Notes under the pieces: generated by a model | Seen by the model: the letters and a program-made list of their open reading frames with translations, nothing else | Database searches by the model: none | What the model was told of the DNA's origin: nothing | Assembly (NCBI RefSeq): GCF_009712475.1 | Contig: NZ_VCJO01000001.1 | Coordinates: 372,001-436,000, forward strand | Length of the DNA stretch: 64,000 bases | Origin: Micromonospora sp. CP22 | GTDB taxonomy: Bacteria > Actinomycetota > Actinomycetes > Mycobacteriales > Micromonosporaceae | Direction: 5' to 3' | Made by a program: the position numbers and the translations under genes | In this document: positions 8,462-24,415 of the stretch, in pieces | Layout of the letters: each line of letters begins with the position of its first letter | Numbering within the stretch: position 1 is the first letter of the stretch

Positions 8462-8630
8462 CGAAGTTCCACCCAGAGACCGCTGGTCACCGTGCCCCGG
8501 GCACGGTCGAAGGTCCCGCGAAGACGGGCGACCCGCGCAGGGCGGTAAGCGATACCGGTTGCATCCTGTGGTCCGCCGACCACCTGATTCCGCCGTCCTC
8601 GCCCCGTGCGCCCTGCGCCGGGGCTTTTCT
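8462..8630 (+). ncRNA. L10-type ribosomal protein leader with attenuator
   Basis: The leader of rplJ contains several stems: GACC/GGTC around 8478-8488, a 7-bp hairpin ACCGTGC/GCACGGT (8489-8507), GTGGTC/GACCAC near 8569-8584, and a terminator-like hairpin GCCCCG/CGGGGC (8601-8606 with 8619-8624) followed directly by TTTTCT. Position and layout match the L10 leader family, in which the L10(L12)4 complex binds the mRNA and represses its own synthesis. The final T-tract hairpin suggests control at the level of transcription. I recognise the family by context; a covariance-model hit would confirm it. Confidence 0.7.
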
Positions 8631-8708
8631 GTTGCCGCGATACCTCCGCCCCGTCACAGGCGTTCGCCGACGACGGTGACCGGCCTCGAGCAACGAGAGA
8701 GGAGGGAC

Positions 8709-9254
8709 ATGGCGGACAAGCCGATCCGGGCCGACAAGGCCACGGCCGTCGCAGAGCTGACCGAGAGCTTCCGGAACGCCGGTGCCACGGTGCTGACCGA
8801 GTACCGCGGTCTGACGGTTTCCCAGCTCACCCAGCTGCGGCGCTCGCTCGGCAAGGAGACCAGCTACACGGTCGCCAAGAACACGCTGGCCAAGCGTGCC
8901 GCGGCGGACGCGGGCATCTCCGGCCTCGACGAGCTGTTCACCGGTCCTACCGCGCTGACTTTCGTTTCGGGCGACGTCGTCGAGGCGGCGAAGGGCCTTC
9001 GCGACTTCGCGAAGGCCAACCCGAAGCTCGTCATCAAGGGCGGTGTCTTCGAGGGCAAGGCCATTTCCGCGGCCGAGGTCACGAAGCTCGCCGACCTGGA
9101 GTCCCGCGAGGTGCTGCTGGCCAAGCTGGCCGGCGCGATGAAGGGCAACCTGAGCAAGGCCGCGGCCCTGTTCCAGGCCCCGCTGTCGAAGACCGCCCGC
9201 CTGGCGGCGGCGCTGCAGGACAAGCGCGAGAAGGAAGGCGCCGAGGCGGCCTGA
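8709..9254 (+). CDS. rplJ: 50S ribosomal protein L10
   Basis: The ATG at 8709 is preceded by GAGGAGGGAC. The 181-residue product has the L10 core ([18 protein letters not shown]) and the C-terminal helix that docks L7/L12 dimers. L10 anchors the L12 stalk on 23S rRNA. It is probably autoregulated through the structured leader immediately upstream. rplL follows after 54 bases. Confidence 0.97.
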   Translation: MADKPIRADKATAVAELTESFRNAGATVLTEYRGLTVSQLTQLRRSLGKETSYTVAKNTLAKRAAADAGISGLDELFTGPTALTFVSGDVVEAAKGLRDFAKANPKLVIKGGVFEGKAISAAEVTKLADLESREVLLAKLAGAMKGNLSKAAALFQAPLSKTARLAAALQDKREKEGAEAA

Positions 9255-9308
9255 GACCGCGCCGGCGCACCACGTTCTTAGTTTGAACCATGAGAAAGGA
9301 CGCCAGAC

Positions 9309-9698
9309 ATGGCGAAGCTCAGCACTGACGAGCTGCTCGACGCGTTCAAGGAGATGACGCTGATCGAGCTCTCCGAGTTCGTGAAGCAGTTCGAGGAGAC
9401 CTTCGAGGTCACCGCCGCCGCTCCGGCCGCGATGATGGTGGCGGGCCCGGCCGGTGGCGGCGGCGCCGCCGAGGCCGAGCCGGAGAAGGACGAGTTCGAC
9501 GTCATCCTCGACGCCGACGGTGGCAAGAAGATCCAGGTCATCAAGGTCGTGCGTGAGCTGACCGGCCTGGGCCTCAAGGAGGCCAAGGACCTGGTCGAGT
9601 CCGCGCCGAAGCCGGTCCTGGAGAAGGTCAACAAGGAGACCGCGGACAAGGCCAAGGCCAAGCTGGAGGGTGAGGGCGCCAAGGTCACCCTCAAGTGA
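9309..9698 (+). CDS. rplL: 50S ribosomal protein L7/L12
   Basis: This 129-residue protein has an N-terminal dimerisation domain, an Ala/Gly-rich hinge (around 38-58) and the conserved C-terminal factor-binding domain with [16 protein letters not shown]12 dimers recruit EF-G, EF-Tu and initiation factors. The AGAAAGGA ribosome site precedes the ATG. Expression is expected to exceed that of the downstream rpoBC because of the hairpin and new promoter in the gap. Confidence 0.97.
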   Translation: MAKLSTDELLDAFKEMTLIELSEFVKQFEETFEVTAAAPAAMMVAGPAGGGGAAEAEPEKDEFDVILDADGGKKIQVIKVVRELTGLGLKEAKDLVESAPKPVLEKVNKETADKAKAKLEGEGAKVTLK

Positions 9699-9755
9699 CC
9701 TGAGCGCACCTGGCCGTTCCGGCTTCGATTGCTCGAACCGGGGCAGACCGCATCG

Positions 9756-9792
9756 CGGCGGGCGGCGATCCGACAGGGATCGCCGCCCGCCG
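9756..9792 (+). terminator. Terminator/attenuator between rplL and rpoB
   Basis: A perfect 16-bp stem (9756-9771 with 9777-9792) with loop GACAG, 58 bases after the rplL stop, without a T-tract. It probably reduces read-through from rplJL into rpoBC. Between it and the rpoB promoter (9793-10112) I see no gene or other clear signal. Confidence 0.75.
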
Positions 9793-10112
9793 TGTTCGTC
9801 GACTCGCGCAACCGGCATGAGCAGGGCGTCGGGTCCGCTCGGCGGCGCGGCGGCCAGGTCGGCGGACTCGCCCGTGAGCAGGAAAGAGAGTCCGATGCCG
9901 ACAAGGACCCTTGACGCGGCCCTGGACTGCCAGGCACGCTGGCATCAGCAAGACCTTCCGCGCTTGCGACGGCCACCGCGTGGGTAATGCAGCGGCAGCA
10001 CCACTCGCCACGCATACCTGAGCGGCCCGGCAGGGACGTTGCGTTCCGAGCGGCCCGGTTGACCCGTTAGAGGGGTCCCGAGGCACGTTCCGCGACAACC
10101 TGCGGGGTGAGC

Positions 10113-10141
10113 TGGACAGCGGTTAGCCTCTCGGCTACACT
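10113..10141 (+). promoter_or_regulatory. rpoB-rpoC promoter
   Basis: TGGACA (10113-10118) and TACACT (10136-10141) are separated by 17 bases. The predicted start leaves a leader of about 120 bases before rpoB. Confidence 0.7.
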
Positions 10142-10269
10142 GCTAGTTTGCGCTGCCTTCCGACTTGACCCCTGCTCGGAAATGTCCGTTTGTGGATATT
10201 TTCTGGTGGGGTCATTGGAGTGCACGCGTACCAGCCGTTCTGCAGCACCGGTCCTCGGAAGGACGCATC

Positions 10270-13200
10270 TTGGCAGCTTCCCGCCCTGCGAAGACCAGTC
10301 GTACGTCGAGCGCTTTCGCTCCCCGCCGAGTTTCCTTCGGTCGGATCACCGAACACCTCGAGGTCCCCAACCTCCTCGCCATTCAGAACGAGTCCTTCGA
10401 CTGGCTCGTCGGCAACGAGGCTTGGCAGGGCCGGTCGGCGGACGACCCGCACGCACGCTCGGGTCTCGCGGAGATCCTCGACGAGATCAGTCCCATTGAG
10501 GACTTCTCCGGCACTATGTCGCTGTCCTTCTCGGCGCCGCGCTTCGACGAGGTCAAGGCCTCGATCGAGGAGTGCAAGGAGAAGGACCTCACCTACTGCG
10601 CGCCACTGTTCGTGACCGCGGAGTTCACCAACAACACCACCGGCGAGATCAAGAGCCAGACGGTGTTCATGGGTGACTTCCCGATGATGACGCCGAAGGG
10701 CACCTTCATCATCAACGGCACCGAGCGCGTCGTGGTCAGCCAGCTCGTCCGCTCGCCGGGCGTGTACTTCGACAAGCAGCCGGACAAGACCTCCGACCGC
10801 GACCTCTCCAGCGTCAAGGTCATCCCGAGTCGGGGTGCCTGGCTGGAGTTCGACATCGACAAGCGCGACACGGTCGGCGTACGCATCGACCGCAAACGCC
10901 GGCAGGCCGTCACGGTTCTGCTCAAGGCCATCGGATGGTCGGCCGAGCAGATCCGTGAGAAGTTCGGCTGGTCCGAGCTGATGATGACCACGCTCGAGAA
11001 GGACCACATCGCCGGTCAGGACGAGGCGCTACTCGACATCTACCGCAAGCTCCGCCCTGGCGAGCCGCCGACCCGTGAGAACGCCCAGACCCTGCTCGAC
11101 AACCTCTTCTTCAACCCGAAGCGGTACGACGTAGCCAAGGTCGGTCGTTACAAGTTCAACAAGAAGCTCGAACTGGACGTGCCGATCACCACCGGCACGC
11201 TGACCGAGGACGACATCGTCGCCACCGTGGAGTACCTCTGCCGGCTGCACGCCGGTGAGGAGGGCTACGAGGCCGACGACATCGACCACTTCGGCAACCG
11301 GCGGCTGCGTACCGTGGGTGAGCTGATCCAGAACCAGGTTCGGGTCGGCCTGTCCCGGATGGAGCGGGTCGTCCGCGAGCGGATGACCACCCAGGACGTC
11401 GAGGCGATCACGCCGCAGACCCTGATCAACATCCGTCCGGTCGTCGCCGCGATCCGGGAGTTCTTCGGCACCTCGCAGCTGTCCCAGTTCATGGACCAGA
11501 CCAACCCGCTGGCGGGCCTGACCCACCGGCGGCGGCTGAGCGCGCTCGGCCCCGGTGGTCTGTCCCGGGAGCGGGCCGGCTTCGAGGTCCGCGACGTGCA
11601 CCCGTCCCACTACGGCCGGATGTGCCCGATCGAGACGCCGGAAGGCCCGAACATCGGTCTGATCGGCGCGCTGTCCACCTTCGCCCGGGTCAACCCGTTC
11701 GGCTTCATCGAGACGCCGTACCGGAAGGTCATCGACGGTCGGGTCACCGACCAGATCGACTACCTGACCGCGGACGAGGAGGACCGGTTCGTCAAGGCGC
11801 AGGCCAACGCCCCGCTGCGGGCCGACGGCTCGTTCGCCGAGGATCGTGTCCTGGTCCGTCGTAAGGGCGGCGAGACCGAGGACGTCCCGCCGGCCGCCGT
11901 GGACTACATGGACGTGTCGCCGCGGCAGATGACCTCGGTCGCCACCGCGATGATCCCGTTCCTGGAGCACGACGACGCGAACCGGGCCCTGATGGGCGCG
12001 AACATGCAGCGTCAGGCGGTGCCGCTGGTCAAGGCCGAGTCTCCGCTGGTCGGCACCGGCATGGAGTACCGTGCCGCGGTCGACGCCGGTGACGTGGTCG
12101 TGGCCGAGGTCGGCGGCGTGGTCGAGGACCTCTGCGCCGACTACATCACGGTCCACCAGGACGACGGCCACCGCCGGACGTACCTGCTGCACAAGTTCCG
12201 TCGCTCCAACGCCGGCTCCTGCGTCAACCAGAAGCCGGTGGTCTTCGAGGGTGACCGGGTCGAAGCCGGCCAGGTCATCGCCGACGGTCCGTGCACCGAC
12301 GAGGGTGAGATGGCGCTCGGGCGCAACCTGCTCGTCGCGTTCATGACCTGGGAGGGGCACAACTACGAGGACGCGATCATCCTGTCGCAGCGCCTCGTGC
12401 AGCAGGACGTGCTCACCTCGATCCACATCGAGGAGCACGAGGTCGACGCTCGGGACACCAAGCTCGGCCCGGAGGAGATCACCCGCGACATCCCGAACGT
12501 CAGCGAGGAGATGCTCGCCGACCTCGACGAGCGCGGCATCATCCGGATCGGCGCCGAGGTCGTCCCCGGCGACATCCTGGTCGGCAAGGTCACGCCCAAG
12601 GGTGAGACCGAGCTGACCCCGGAGGAGCGACTGCTGCGGGCGATCTTCGGTGAGAAGGCGCGTGAGGTCCGGGACACCTCCCTGAAGGTGCCGCACGGTG
12701 AGACCGGCACGGTCATCGGCGTGCGTACCTTCTCCCGGGAGGACGGCGACGAACTGCCGCCGGGCGTCAACGAGCTGGTCCGGGTCTACGTCGCGCAGAA
12801 GCGGAAGATCCAGGACGGTGACAAGCTCGCCGGTCGACACGGCAACAAGGGCGTCATCTCCAAGATCCTGCCGGTCGAGGACATGCCGTTCCTGGAGGAC
12901 GGCACCCCGGTCGACATCGTGCTCAACCCGCTGGGTGTGCCGAGCCGGATGAACATCGGCCAGGTGCTGGAGACGCACCTTGGCTGGGTGGCCAAGACGG
13001 GTTGGCGGGTCGAGGGCGACGACGCCGAGTGGAAGCGCCAGCTCAAGAGCATCGGCGCGGACTCCTCCGAGCCGGACACCAACGTGGCCACGCCGGTCTT
13101 CGACGGTGCCCGCGAGGAGGAGATCTCCGGTCTGCTCGAGTCGACCCTGCCCAACCGGGACGGGCGGCAGCTGATCGGCTCCTCGGGTAAGGCGCAGCTG

Positions 13201-13701
13201 TTCGACGGTCGCTCCGGCGAGCCGCTGCCTGACCCGATCGCGGTCGGTTACATCTACATCCTGAAGCTCAACCACCTGGTCGACGACAAGATCCACGCTC
13301 GTTCGACCGGCCCTTACTCGATGATCACGCAGCAGCCACTGGGTGGTAAGGCGCAGTTCGGTGGCCAGCGCTTCGGTGAGATGGAGTGCTGGGCGATGCA
13401 GGCATACGGTGCCGCGTACGCCCTGCAGGAGCTGCTGACGATCAAGTCCGACGACGTTCTCGGCCGGGTGAAGGTCTACGAGGCCATCGTCAAGGGCGAG
13501 AACATCCCAGAGCCGGGCATCCCGGAGTCGTTCAAGGTGCTGCTCAAGGAGCTGCAGTCGCTGTGCCTCAACGTTGAGGTGCTCTCCAGCGACGGCGTGG
13601 CCCTGGAGATGCGCGAGACCGACGACGAGGTGTTCCGGGCCGCGGAGGAACTGGGTATCGACCTGTCCCGGCGGGAGCCGAGCTCGGTCGAGGAAGTGTG
13701 A
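10270..13701 (+). CDS. rpoB: DNA-directed RNA polymerase subunit beta
   Basis: The TTG at 10270 is chosen because GGAAGGAC lies just upstream and the protein then begins (M)AASRPAKT, like other actinobacterial RpoB proteins; length 1,143 residues. The rifampicin-binding cluster runs from about residue 400 ([11 protein letters not shown]). It keeps Asp409, His419 and Ser424, equivalent to E. coli 516, 526 and 531, but has Thr411 and Ala415 at the positions of E. coli N518 and S522. The conserved block RHGNKGVIS is present. With rpoC 128 bases downstream it forms the catalytic core of RNA polymerase. Confidence 0.98.
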   Translation: MAASRPAKTSRTSSAFAPRRVSFGRITEHLEVPNLLAIQNESFDWLVGNEAWQGRSADDPHARSGLAEILDEISPIEDFSGTMSLSFSAPRFDEVKASIEECKEKDLTYCAPLFVTAEFTNNTTGEIKSQTVFMGDFPMMTPKGTFIINGTERVVVSQLVRSPGVYFDKQPDKTSDRDLSSVKVIPSRGAWLEFDIDKRDTVGVRIDRKRRQAVTVLLKAIGWSAEQIREKFGWSELMMTTLEKDHIAGQDEALLDIYRKLRPGEPPTRENAQTLLDNLFFNPKRYDVAKVGRYKFNKKLELDVPITTGTLTEDDIVATVEYLCRLHAGEEGYEADDIDHFGNRRLRTVGELIQNQVRVGLSRMERVVRERMTTQDVEAITPQTLINIRPVVAAIREFFGTSQLSQFMDQTNPLAGLTHRRRLSALGPGGLSRERAGFEVRDVHPSHYGRMCPIETPEGPNIGLIGALSTFARVNPFGFIETPYRKVIDGRVTDQIDYLTADEEDRFVKAQANAPLRADGSFAEDRVLVRRKGGETEDVPPAAVDYMDVSPRQMTSVATAMIPFLEHDDANRALMGANMQRQAVPLVKAESPLVGTGMEYRAAVDAGDVVVAEVGGVVEDLCADYITVHQDDGHRRTYLLHKFRRSNAGSCVNQKPVVFEGDRVEAGQVIADGPCTDEGEMALGRNLLVAFMTWEGHNYEDAIILSQRLVQQDVLTSIHIEEHEVDARDTKLGPEEITRDIPNVSEEMLADLDERGIIRIGAEVVPGDILVGKVTPKGETELTPEERLLRAIFGEKAREVRDTSLKVPHGETGTVIGVRTFSREDGDELPPGVNELVRVYVAQKRKIQDGDKLAGRHGNKGVISKILPVEDMPFLEDGTPVDIVLNPLGVPSRMNIGQVLETHLGWVAKTGWRVEGDDAEWKRQLKSIGADSSEPDTNVATPVFDGAREEEISGLLESTLPNRDGRQLIGSSGKAQLFDGRSGEPLPDPIAVGYIYILKLNHLVDDKIHARSTGPYSMITQQPLGGKAQFGGQRFGEMECWAMQAYGAAYALQELLTIKSDDVLGRVKVYEAIVKGENIPEPGIPESFKVLLKELQSLCLNVEVLSSDGVALEMRETDDEVFRAAEELGIDLSRREPSSVEEV

Positions 13702-13829
13702 CGTTGGGGTTTCGGGGCGGGGCGACCCACTCCGGGCGGTCAGGATTGATCCCCTCGTGGATCGCTCCGCCCCGAAACCAAAACCCGGTGAGCTGCTGAC
13801 GCACCAAGCGACGTGTGAGGGATTTGAAC

Positions 13830-17717
<3,888 letters not shown>

Positions 17718-17733
17718 ATCGCGCAGTGACGTG

Positions 17734-17765
17734 GGAGGCCCCGGCGTGTACACGCCGGGGCCTCC
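17734..17765 (+). terminator. Terminator after rpoC
   Basis: A perfect 14-bp stem (17734-17747 with 17752-17765) with loop GTAC, 16 bases after the rpoC stop. Confidence 0.85.
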
Positions 17766-17850
17766 TCGTGCTCCGGGCCGGCCCTCGACGCAGCCACCGT
17801 CCTGCCGTGGGTACGACGCGGACATCCGTCGACGGGGGCATCATGTGGTC

Positions 17851-18216
17851 ATGACGATCGCACCCGGATCGGTGCCGACCGAGTCGGCACCGCGCCATCC
17901 GCTCGACCCGGATCCGGTCCGGGCGACCAAGTCCCGGGCCGTCTTCGCCCTCGGCCTGATGGCGGCTCTCACCGGGCTGCTGATCGGTGGTGTGGTTCCG
18001 GCCACGGTGGCCCTGGTCCTGGCCCGGCAGGCACGTCGGGAGGCGTACGCCTCGGCGGGCTTCCTGACCGGGGCGGCCTGGCTGCGTCGTGGCGAGCAGT
18101 TGGCCTGGACGGGGCTGGTGCTGGTCGCGGTCAGCCTGGTGGTGGCGTTGGTGATCGGGGTGGTCCGGCTCGCCGAGGCACCGTACGGGCACGACTTCGC
18201 GCCCGAGATCGACTGA
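17851..18216 (+). CDS. Small membrane protein, DUF4190-like
   Basis: This 121-residue protein has about 28 polar residues, then two hydrophobic helices (about 30-55 and 82-107) separated by a basic loop (RQARREAYASAG). The arrangement resembles DUF4190 proteins. A GTG six bases upstream (17845), nearer to a G-rich stretch, is an alternative start. The function is not known. The next gene encodes a protein with the same kind of two-helix C-terminus, suggesting a small paralogous pair. Confidence 0.7.
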   Translation: MTIAPGSVPTESAPRHPLDPDPVRATKSRAVFALGLMAALTGLLIGGVVPATVALVLARQARREAYASAGFLTGAAWLRRGEQLAWTGLVLVAVSLVVALVIGVVRLAEAPYGHDFAPEID

Positions 18217-18329
18217 CCTGGCGCGGCCCGATGGGTCCTCGCGCCCGGCACCGAGGGGCTGACTGGCGACGGTAGCCTGACCGGTGTCCGTCGCGCGGTG
18301 CGGGGACGCTGCCCGACAAGGAGGATCCC

Positions 18330-19100
18330 GTGACGGAACCGGCGCGCCCCGAGGGCGGCGAAGCCGCTCAGCCCACTTCCGGGCGCCCCGATGCCGATTC
18401 GGCGGGATGGGCCCGCCCCGACGCGTCGTCGGACCAGCCGTCGCCAGCCTCCGGCCCGTCCTTCGGACAGCCACCGAATCCGCCCACGTTCGGACCACCG
18501 CCGGGTTCACCTACGTTCGGGCCACCGCCGGGGCCACCGGCGTACGGGCCACCGCCGGGGCCGCGACCGCCTGCTCCGGTGGGCTTCGGCTCACCGGCTC
18601 CGGGACCGCCGGCGCACGGGCCCGTGCCGGGGCCGCCGGCTCCGGGTTGGCCGGGTGGCGGCTCGGGCTGGGGGCCGCCGCCGCCTCGGCCGGGGGACCG
18701 TCCCCGGCCGCCGAAGCGGATCGAGCCGGTGCCCGGCACCCCGTTCGCGGTGGTGCACCTCGACGTGCCGCCGGTCACCTCGGGCCTGGCCGTCGGCTCG
18801 CTGATCGCCGGGATCACCTCGATCCTCGTCTCGATCCTGGTGATCTGTGTCGGTGCCGTCGGGGGAGGGGCGAACGGAGCCTGGGCGGCGGGTGCCTTCG
18901 CCGCGCTGGGCGGCCTCACCGGCGCCGGTGCCGTCGTGACCGGACTGCTTGGCCTGCGGCAGATCCGGCGCCCGGCGCCTCCGCCGGGGGTCCGCTTCAC
19001 CGGCCGTGGGCTGGCCATCGCGGGCGTCAGCTGCGGCGGCACCGGGCTGCTGTTGTGCCTGGTGGGTGTGGGGCTGGCGTTGCTGTTGGCGGTGACCTAG
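18330..19100 (+). CDS. Proline-rich membrane protein with DUF4190-like C-terminus
   Basis: The GTG start has an excellent ribosome site (AAGGAGG). The 256-residue protein begins with about 130 residues rich in Pro and Gly, with repeated PPPG units, predicted to be disordered. Two transmembrane helices follow (about 150-178 and 185-210), and a further hydrophobic segment lies at the very end. Pro-rich cytoplasmic tails joined to small membrane domains are common in actinobacteria, but no function is established. It is followed by the long str-operon leader. Confidence 0.75.
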   Translation: MTEPARPEGGEAAQPTSGRPDADSAGWARPDASSDQPSPASGPSFGQPPNPPTFGPPPGSPTFGPPPGPPAYGPPPGPRPPAPVGFGSPAPGPPAHGPVPGPPAPGWPGGGSGWGPPPPRPGDRPRPPKRIEPVPGTPFAVVHLDVPPVTSGLAVGSLIAGITSILVSILVICVGAVGGGANGAWAAGAFAALGGLTGAGAVVTGLLGLRQIRRPAPPPGVRFTGRGLAIAGVSCGGTGLLLCLVGVGLALLLAVT

Positions 19101-19300
19101 GCGGGTCAGCGGTCTGGGTGTCGGGCCGCACAGCCCGCATCCTCTCTGCTCTGCTTCACCCCACGCACTGCCCAGCCTGAGGGCTCGTGGGCCGGTTTCC
19201 GGCGGAGCCGGTACACTTGTCCCCCTAGGTACCGATCACGGTCGGGCGGTGTGACAGAGGCCAGCCGACAGGTGGTGCGACGTTCGGCAGGTCTTCCGTT

Positions 19301-19329
19301 TTGACCTGCGCGGCTGTGGTAGGTACTCT
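19301..19329 (+). promoter_or_regulatory. str operon (rpsL) promoter
   Basis: TTGACC (19301-19306) and TACTCT (19324-19329) are separated by 17 bases, one of the best consensus matches in the window. It lies about 300 bases before rpsL. In 19101-19300 I see no gene; a TACACT at 19212 has no matching -35. Confidence 0.75.
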
Positions 19330-19496
19330 TTCCCCTTGTGCCCGGGCCCGCCCGGGCGACTCGTGCGTGCGCTGGAGCCGGTTGATCCGGTAGCCGGACG
19401 GCAACACGACTGAGCCAGAAGATCCGGCCTGCGGCGATCCGTGTGCCGGTGATAAACCCCCGGGCCTGCGCGTGAGCGTCGGACGGGGACCGTGAG

Positions 19497-19612
19497 TTGG
19501 GCGACACGCCCGACCGCGGGTGCCGGGACCTCCGCGAGGTGGCCCTGGCCGGAATGTAGGAGAGCCGACCACGAGGTCGGCTACGGCAGACGGCGCGGCC
19601 GCGACAGCGGCC
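19497..19612 (+). promoter_or_regulatory. rpsL 5' leader: shared 20-base element and hairpins
   Basis: The sequence GCGACACGCCCGACCGCGGG (19501-19520) also occurs exactly in the rpsJ leader. Its first half forms a small hairpin GGGCG/CGCCC. It is followed by ACCTC/GAGGT, then an 8-bp stem AGCCGACC/GGTCGGCT (19563-19582) and a 6-bp stem GGCCGC/GCGGCC (19597-19612) that ends just before the GAAGGGAG ribosome site. A regulatory role for these structures is inferred. Confidence 0.5.
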
Positions 19613-19632
19613 GAAGGGAGCGGAGAAACCCG

Positions 19633-20007
<375 letters not shown>

Positions 20008-20008
20008 G

Positions 20009-20479
20009 ATGCCGCGTAAGGGACCTGCTCCGCGGCGGCCGCTGGTCGCTGACCCGGTGTACAACTCGCCGCTGGTCACGCAGCTGGTGAACAAGATCCT
20101 GCTGCGCGGCAAGCGTCAGCTCGCCGAGCGCGTCGTCTACGCCGCCCTGGAGGGCTGCCGGGAGAAGTCCGGCACCGACCCGGTCGTCACCCTCAAGCGC
20201 GCCATGGACAACGTCAAGCCGACCCTTGAGGTCCGCAGCCGCCGTGTCGGTGGCGCGACCTACCAGGTTCCGGTCGAGGTCCGGCCGGCTCGGGCCACCA
20301 CGCTCGGCCTGCGCTGGCTGGTCACCTACGCCCGCGCCCGGCGTGAGAAGACCATGGTCGAGCGGCTGATGAACGAGCTGCTGGACGCGAGCAACGGCCT
20401 CGGCGCTGCGGTCAAGCGGCGCGAGGACACGCACAAGATGGCCGAGTCGAACAAGGCCTTCGCGCACTACCGCTGGTAA
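20009..20479 (+). CDS. rpsG: 30S ribosomal protein S7
   Basis: This 156-residue protein has normal length for the family and begins [11 protein letters not shown]7 nucleates assembly of the 30S head and contacts E-site tRNA. In E. coli it represses the str operon by binding the rpsL-rpsG junction, but here that junction is only 1 base long, so any feedback would need another site. fusA follows 74 bases downstream. Confidence 0.98.
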   Translation: MPRKGPAPRRPLVADPVYNSPLVTQLVNKILLRGKRQLAERVVYAALEGCREKSGTDPVVTLKRAMDNVKPTLEVRSRRVGGATYQVPVEVRPARATTLGLRWLVTYARARREKTMVERLMNELLDASNGLGAAVKRREDTHKMAESNKAFAHYRW

Positions 20480-20553
20480 CACCCTGGTCCCGGTGCCAGC
20501 GGGCGCCGGGACCGCCACCAGTTGTGTCGAGACGACGATAAGTAGGGATTGAA

Positions 20554-22650
<2,097 letters not shown>

Positions 22651-22675
22651 CTCTCACCTGACGTGATCGGATGAT

Positions 22676-22719
22676 CCGAGGGTGGTCGCGGGAGGTTTTC
22701 CCGACCGCGACCACCTCGG
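22676..22719 (+). terminator. Hairpin between fusA and tuf
   Basis: A stem of about 15 bp (CCGAG + GTGGTCGCGG with its complement, one bulged G) spans 22676-22719, with TTTTC in its loop region and no T-tract after. tuf expression may depend on partial read-through or on a promoter of its own. TAGGCT at 22745 is a possible -10 box with no good -35. Confidence 0.6.
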
Positions 22720-22872
22720 TCGGATTGGGTGAATTCCGGGCCTGTAGGCTTCATCGCCGCAGAACCCACAAAAGCTTCCCGGCCGTCAGGCCGGAAAGGC
22801 TGTCGACAGAGTCCTAAGCGCCGACTTGGCGCGCCGGGGCGAACGAACCAAGAAGTCCACAGGAGGACACCA

Positions 22873-24066
22873 GTGGCGAAGGCGAAGTTCGAGCGGACTA
22901 AGCCGCACGTCAACATCGGCACCATTGGTCACATCGACCACGGTAAGACGACGCTGACGGCGGCCATCACCAAGGTCCTGCACGACCAGTACCCGGACCT
23001 GAACCCGTACACGCCGTTCGACGAGATCGACAAGGCGCCGGAGGAGAAGGCCCGCGGCATCACGATCTCGATCGCGCACGTCGAGTACCAGACCGAGGCG
23101 CGGCACTACGCGCACGTCGACTGCCCCGGTCACGCCGACTACATCAAGAACATGATCACCGGTGCCGCCCAGATGGACGGCGCGATCCTGGTGGTCGCCG
23201 CGACCGACGGCCCGATGCCGCAGACCCGCGAGCACGTGCTGCTGGCCCGCCAGGTCGGCGTGCCGTACATCGTCGTGGCGCTGAACAAGAGCGACATGGT
23301 CGACGACGAGGAGCTGCTGGAGCTCGTCGAGCTTGAGGTCCGCGAGCTGCTCTCGTCGCAGGAGTACCCGGGCGACGACCTGCCGGTCGTGCGCGTCTCG
23401 GCGCTGAAGGCCCTTGAGGGTGACCCAGAGTGGACCGGTCGCCTGATGGAGCTCATGAACGCCGTCGACACCGCGATCCCGCAGCCGGAGCGCGAGATCG
23501 AGAAGCCGTTCCTGATGCCGATCGAGGACGTCTTCACGATCACCGGTCGTGGCACCGTCGTCACCGGCCGCGCCGAGCGTGGCGTGCTCAAGCCGAACGA
23601 GGAGGTGGAGATCGTCGGTATCCGCGAGAAGTCGCAGAAGACGGTCTGCACCGGCATCGAGATGTTCCGCAAGCTGCTCGACGAGGCCCGTGCGGGTGAG
23701 AACGTCGGTCTGCTGCTGCGCGGCATCAAGCGCGAGGACGTCGAGCGCGGCATGGTGGTCGTCAAGCCGGGCACCACGACCCCGCACACGGAGTTCGAGG
23801 CGACGGTCTACATCCTCTCCAAGGAGGAGGGCGGCCGGCACACCCCGTTCTTCCAGAACTACCGTCCGCAGTTCTACTTCCGGACCACGGACGTCACCGG
23901 TGTCGTCACCCTCCCCGAGGGCACCGAGATGGTCATGCCGGGCGACAACACCACGATGACCGTGAAGCTGATCCAGCCCATCGCGATGGAGGACAACCTC
24001 AAGTTCGCGATCCGGGAGGGTGGCCGTACGGTCGGCGCTGGTCGCGTCACCAAGATCATCAAGTGA
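22873..24066 (+). CDS. tuf: Elongation factor Tu
   Basis: The GTG at 22873 follows a strong AGGAGG and gives the standard (M)[15 protein letters not shown] start; 397 residues. G-domain motifs [17 protein letters not shown] and NKSD are intact, and domains II and III are complete to [10 protein letters not shown]-Tu delivers aminoacyl-tRNA to the ribosome. It is the last gene of the str operon; the S10 operon promoter begins 15 bases after its stop. No second tuf gene is in this window. Confidence 0.98.
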   Translation: MAKAKFERTKPHVNIGTIGHIDHGKTTLTAAITKVLHDQYPDLNPYTPFDEIDKAPEEKARGITISIAHVEYQTEARHYAHVDCPGHADYIKNMITGAAQMDGAILVVAATDGPMPQTREHVLLARQVGVPYIVVALNKSDMVDDEELLELVELEVRELLSSQEYPGDDLPVVRVSALKALEGDPEWTGRLMELMNAVDTAIPQPEREIEKPFLMPIEDVFTITGRGTVVTGRAERGVLKPNEEVEIVGIREKSQKTVCTGIEMFRKLLDEARAGENVGLLLRGIKREDVERGMVVVKPGTTTPHTEFEATVYILSKEEGGRHTPFFQNYRPQFYFRTTDVTGVVTLPEGTEMVMPGDNTTMTVKLIQPIAMEDNLKFAIREGGRTVGAGRVTKIIK

Positions 24067-24081
24067 GCTGGGTAACCCCGA

Positions 24082-24111
24082 TTAGACCCGCCGCCGGTCG
24101 TGCGGCATACT
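24082..24111 (+). promoter_or_regulatory. S10 operon (rpsJ) promoter
   Basis: TTAGAC (24082-24087) and CATACT (24106-24111) are separated by 18 bases. It would produce a leader of about 300 bases before rpsJ. Confidence 0.55.
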
Positions 24112-24190
24112 AGTCAGGTTGCGTAACGACAGTTCGCCGCCCGTGTTCGGCTTCCGCCGAACCTCCGGGTAGGCAGAGCAGTCGGGCGTG

Positions 24191-24372
24191 GGGTGGTTGG
24201 CGGTCAGCCCGCCAACCACCCTCGCACGGCGTTCCGATCGCCTCAGTGCGATCGGCGTCTGGACCCACCGCGGTCAGGATCGCTCCGGTATCCCGGGGCG
24301 GAGCCTGGCCCCAGGGCGCGACACGCCCGACCGCGGGGGTGGGCGAAGAGGGCCTGTGCCAGCCGGTACAGG
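24191..24372 (+). promoter_or_regulatory. rpsJ 5' leader: tandem hairpins and shared 20-base element
   Basis: A perfect 13-bp hairpin (24191-24203 with 24209-24221, loop TCAGC) is followed by an 8-bp hairpin CCGATCGC/GCGATCGG (24234-24255). Then comes the 20-base sequence at 24318-24337 that is identical to one in the rpsL leader, again within a small hairpin GGGCG/CGCCC, and then a GCCTGT/ACAGGC stem. No T-tract follows the hairpins, so they are not classical terminators. The leader holds no open reading frame that I can support. Confidence 0.5.
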
Positions 24373-24415
24373 CACCCGCAACACAGCGGCATCGAGAGAA
24401 GGAACAGAAGCCACC

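Noticed and set aside
11029..13296. 755-codon minus-strand open frame within rpoB
   Set aside because: Antisense to rpoB and without domain or start signals.
18460..18660. Short direct repeats (GGGCCACCGCCGGGG-type) as a CRISPR or tandem DNA repeat
   Set aside because: They encode the PPPG-rich disordered region of a membrane protein; units are imperfect and there are no spacers.
19212..19217. TACACT as a second rpsL promoter -10 box
   Set aside because: No -35-like sequence at 16-18 bases upstream; the promoter at 19301-19329 is much better.
23139..23789. Ser-rich minus-strand frame within tuf
   Set aside because: Low-complexity Ser/Arg/Thr composition, antisense to a highly conserved gene.
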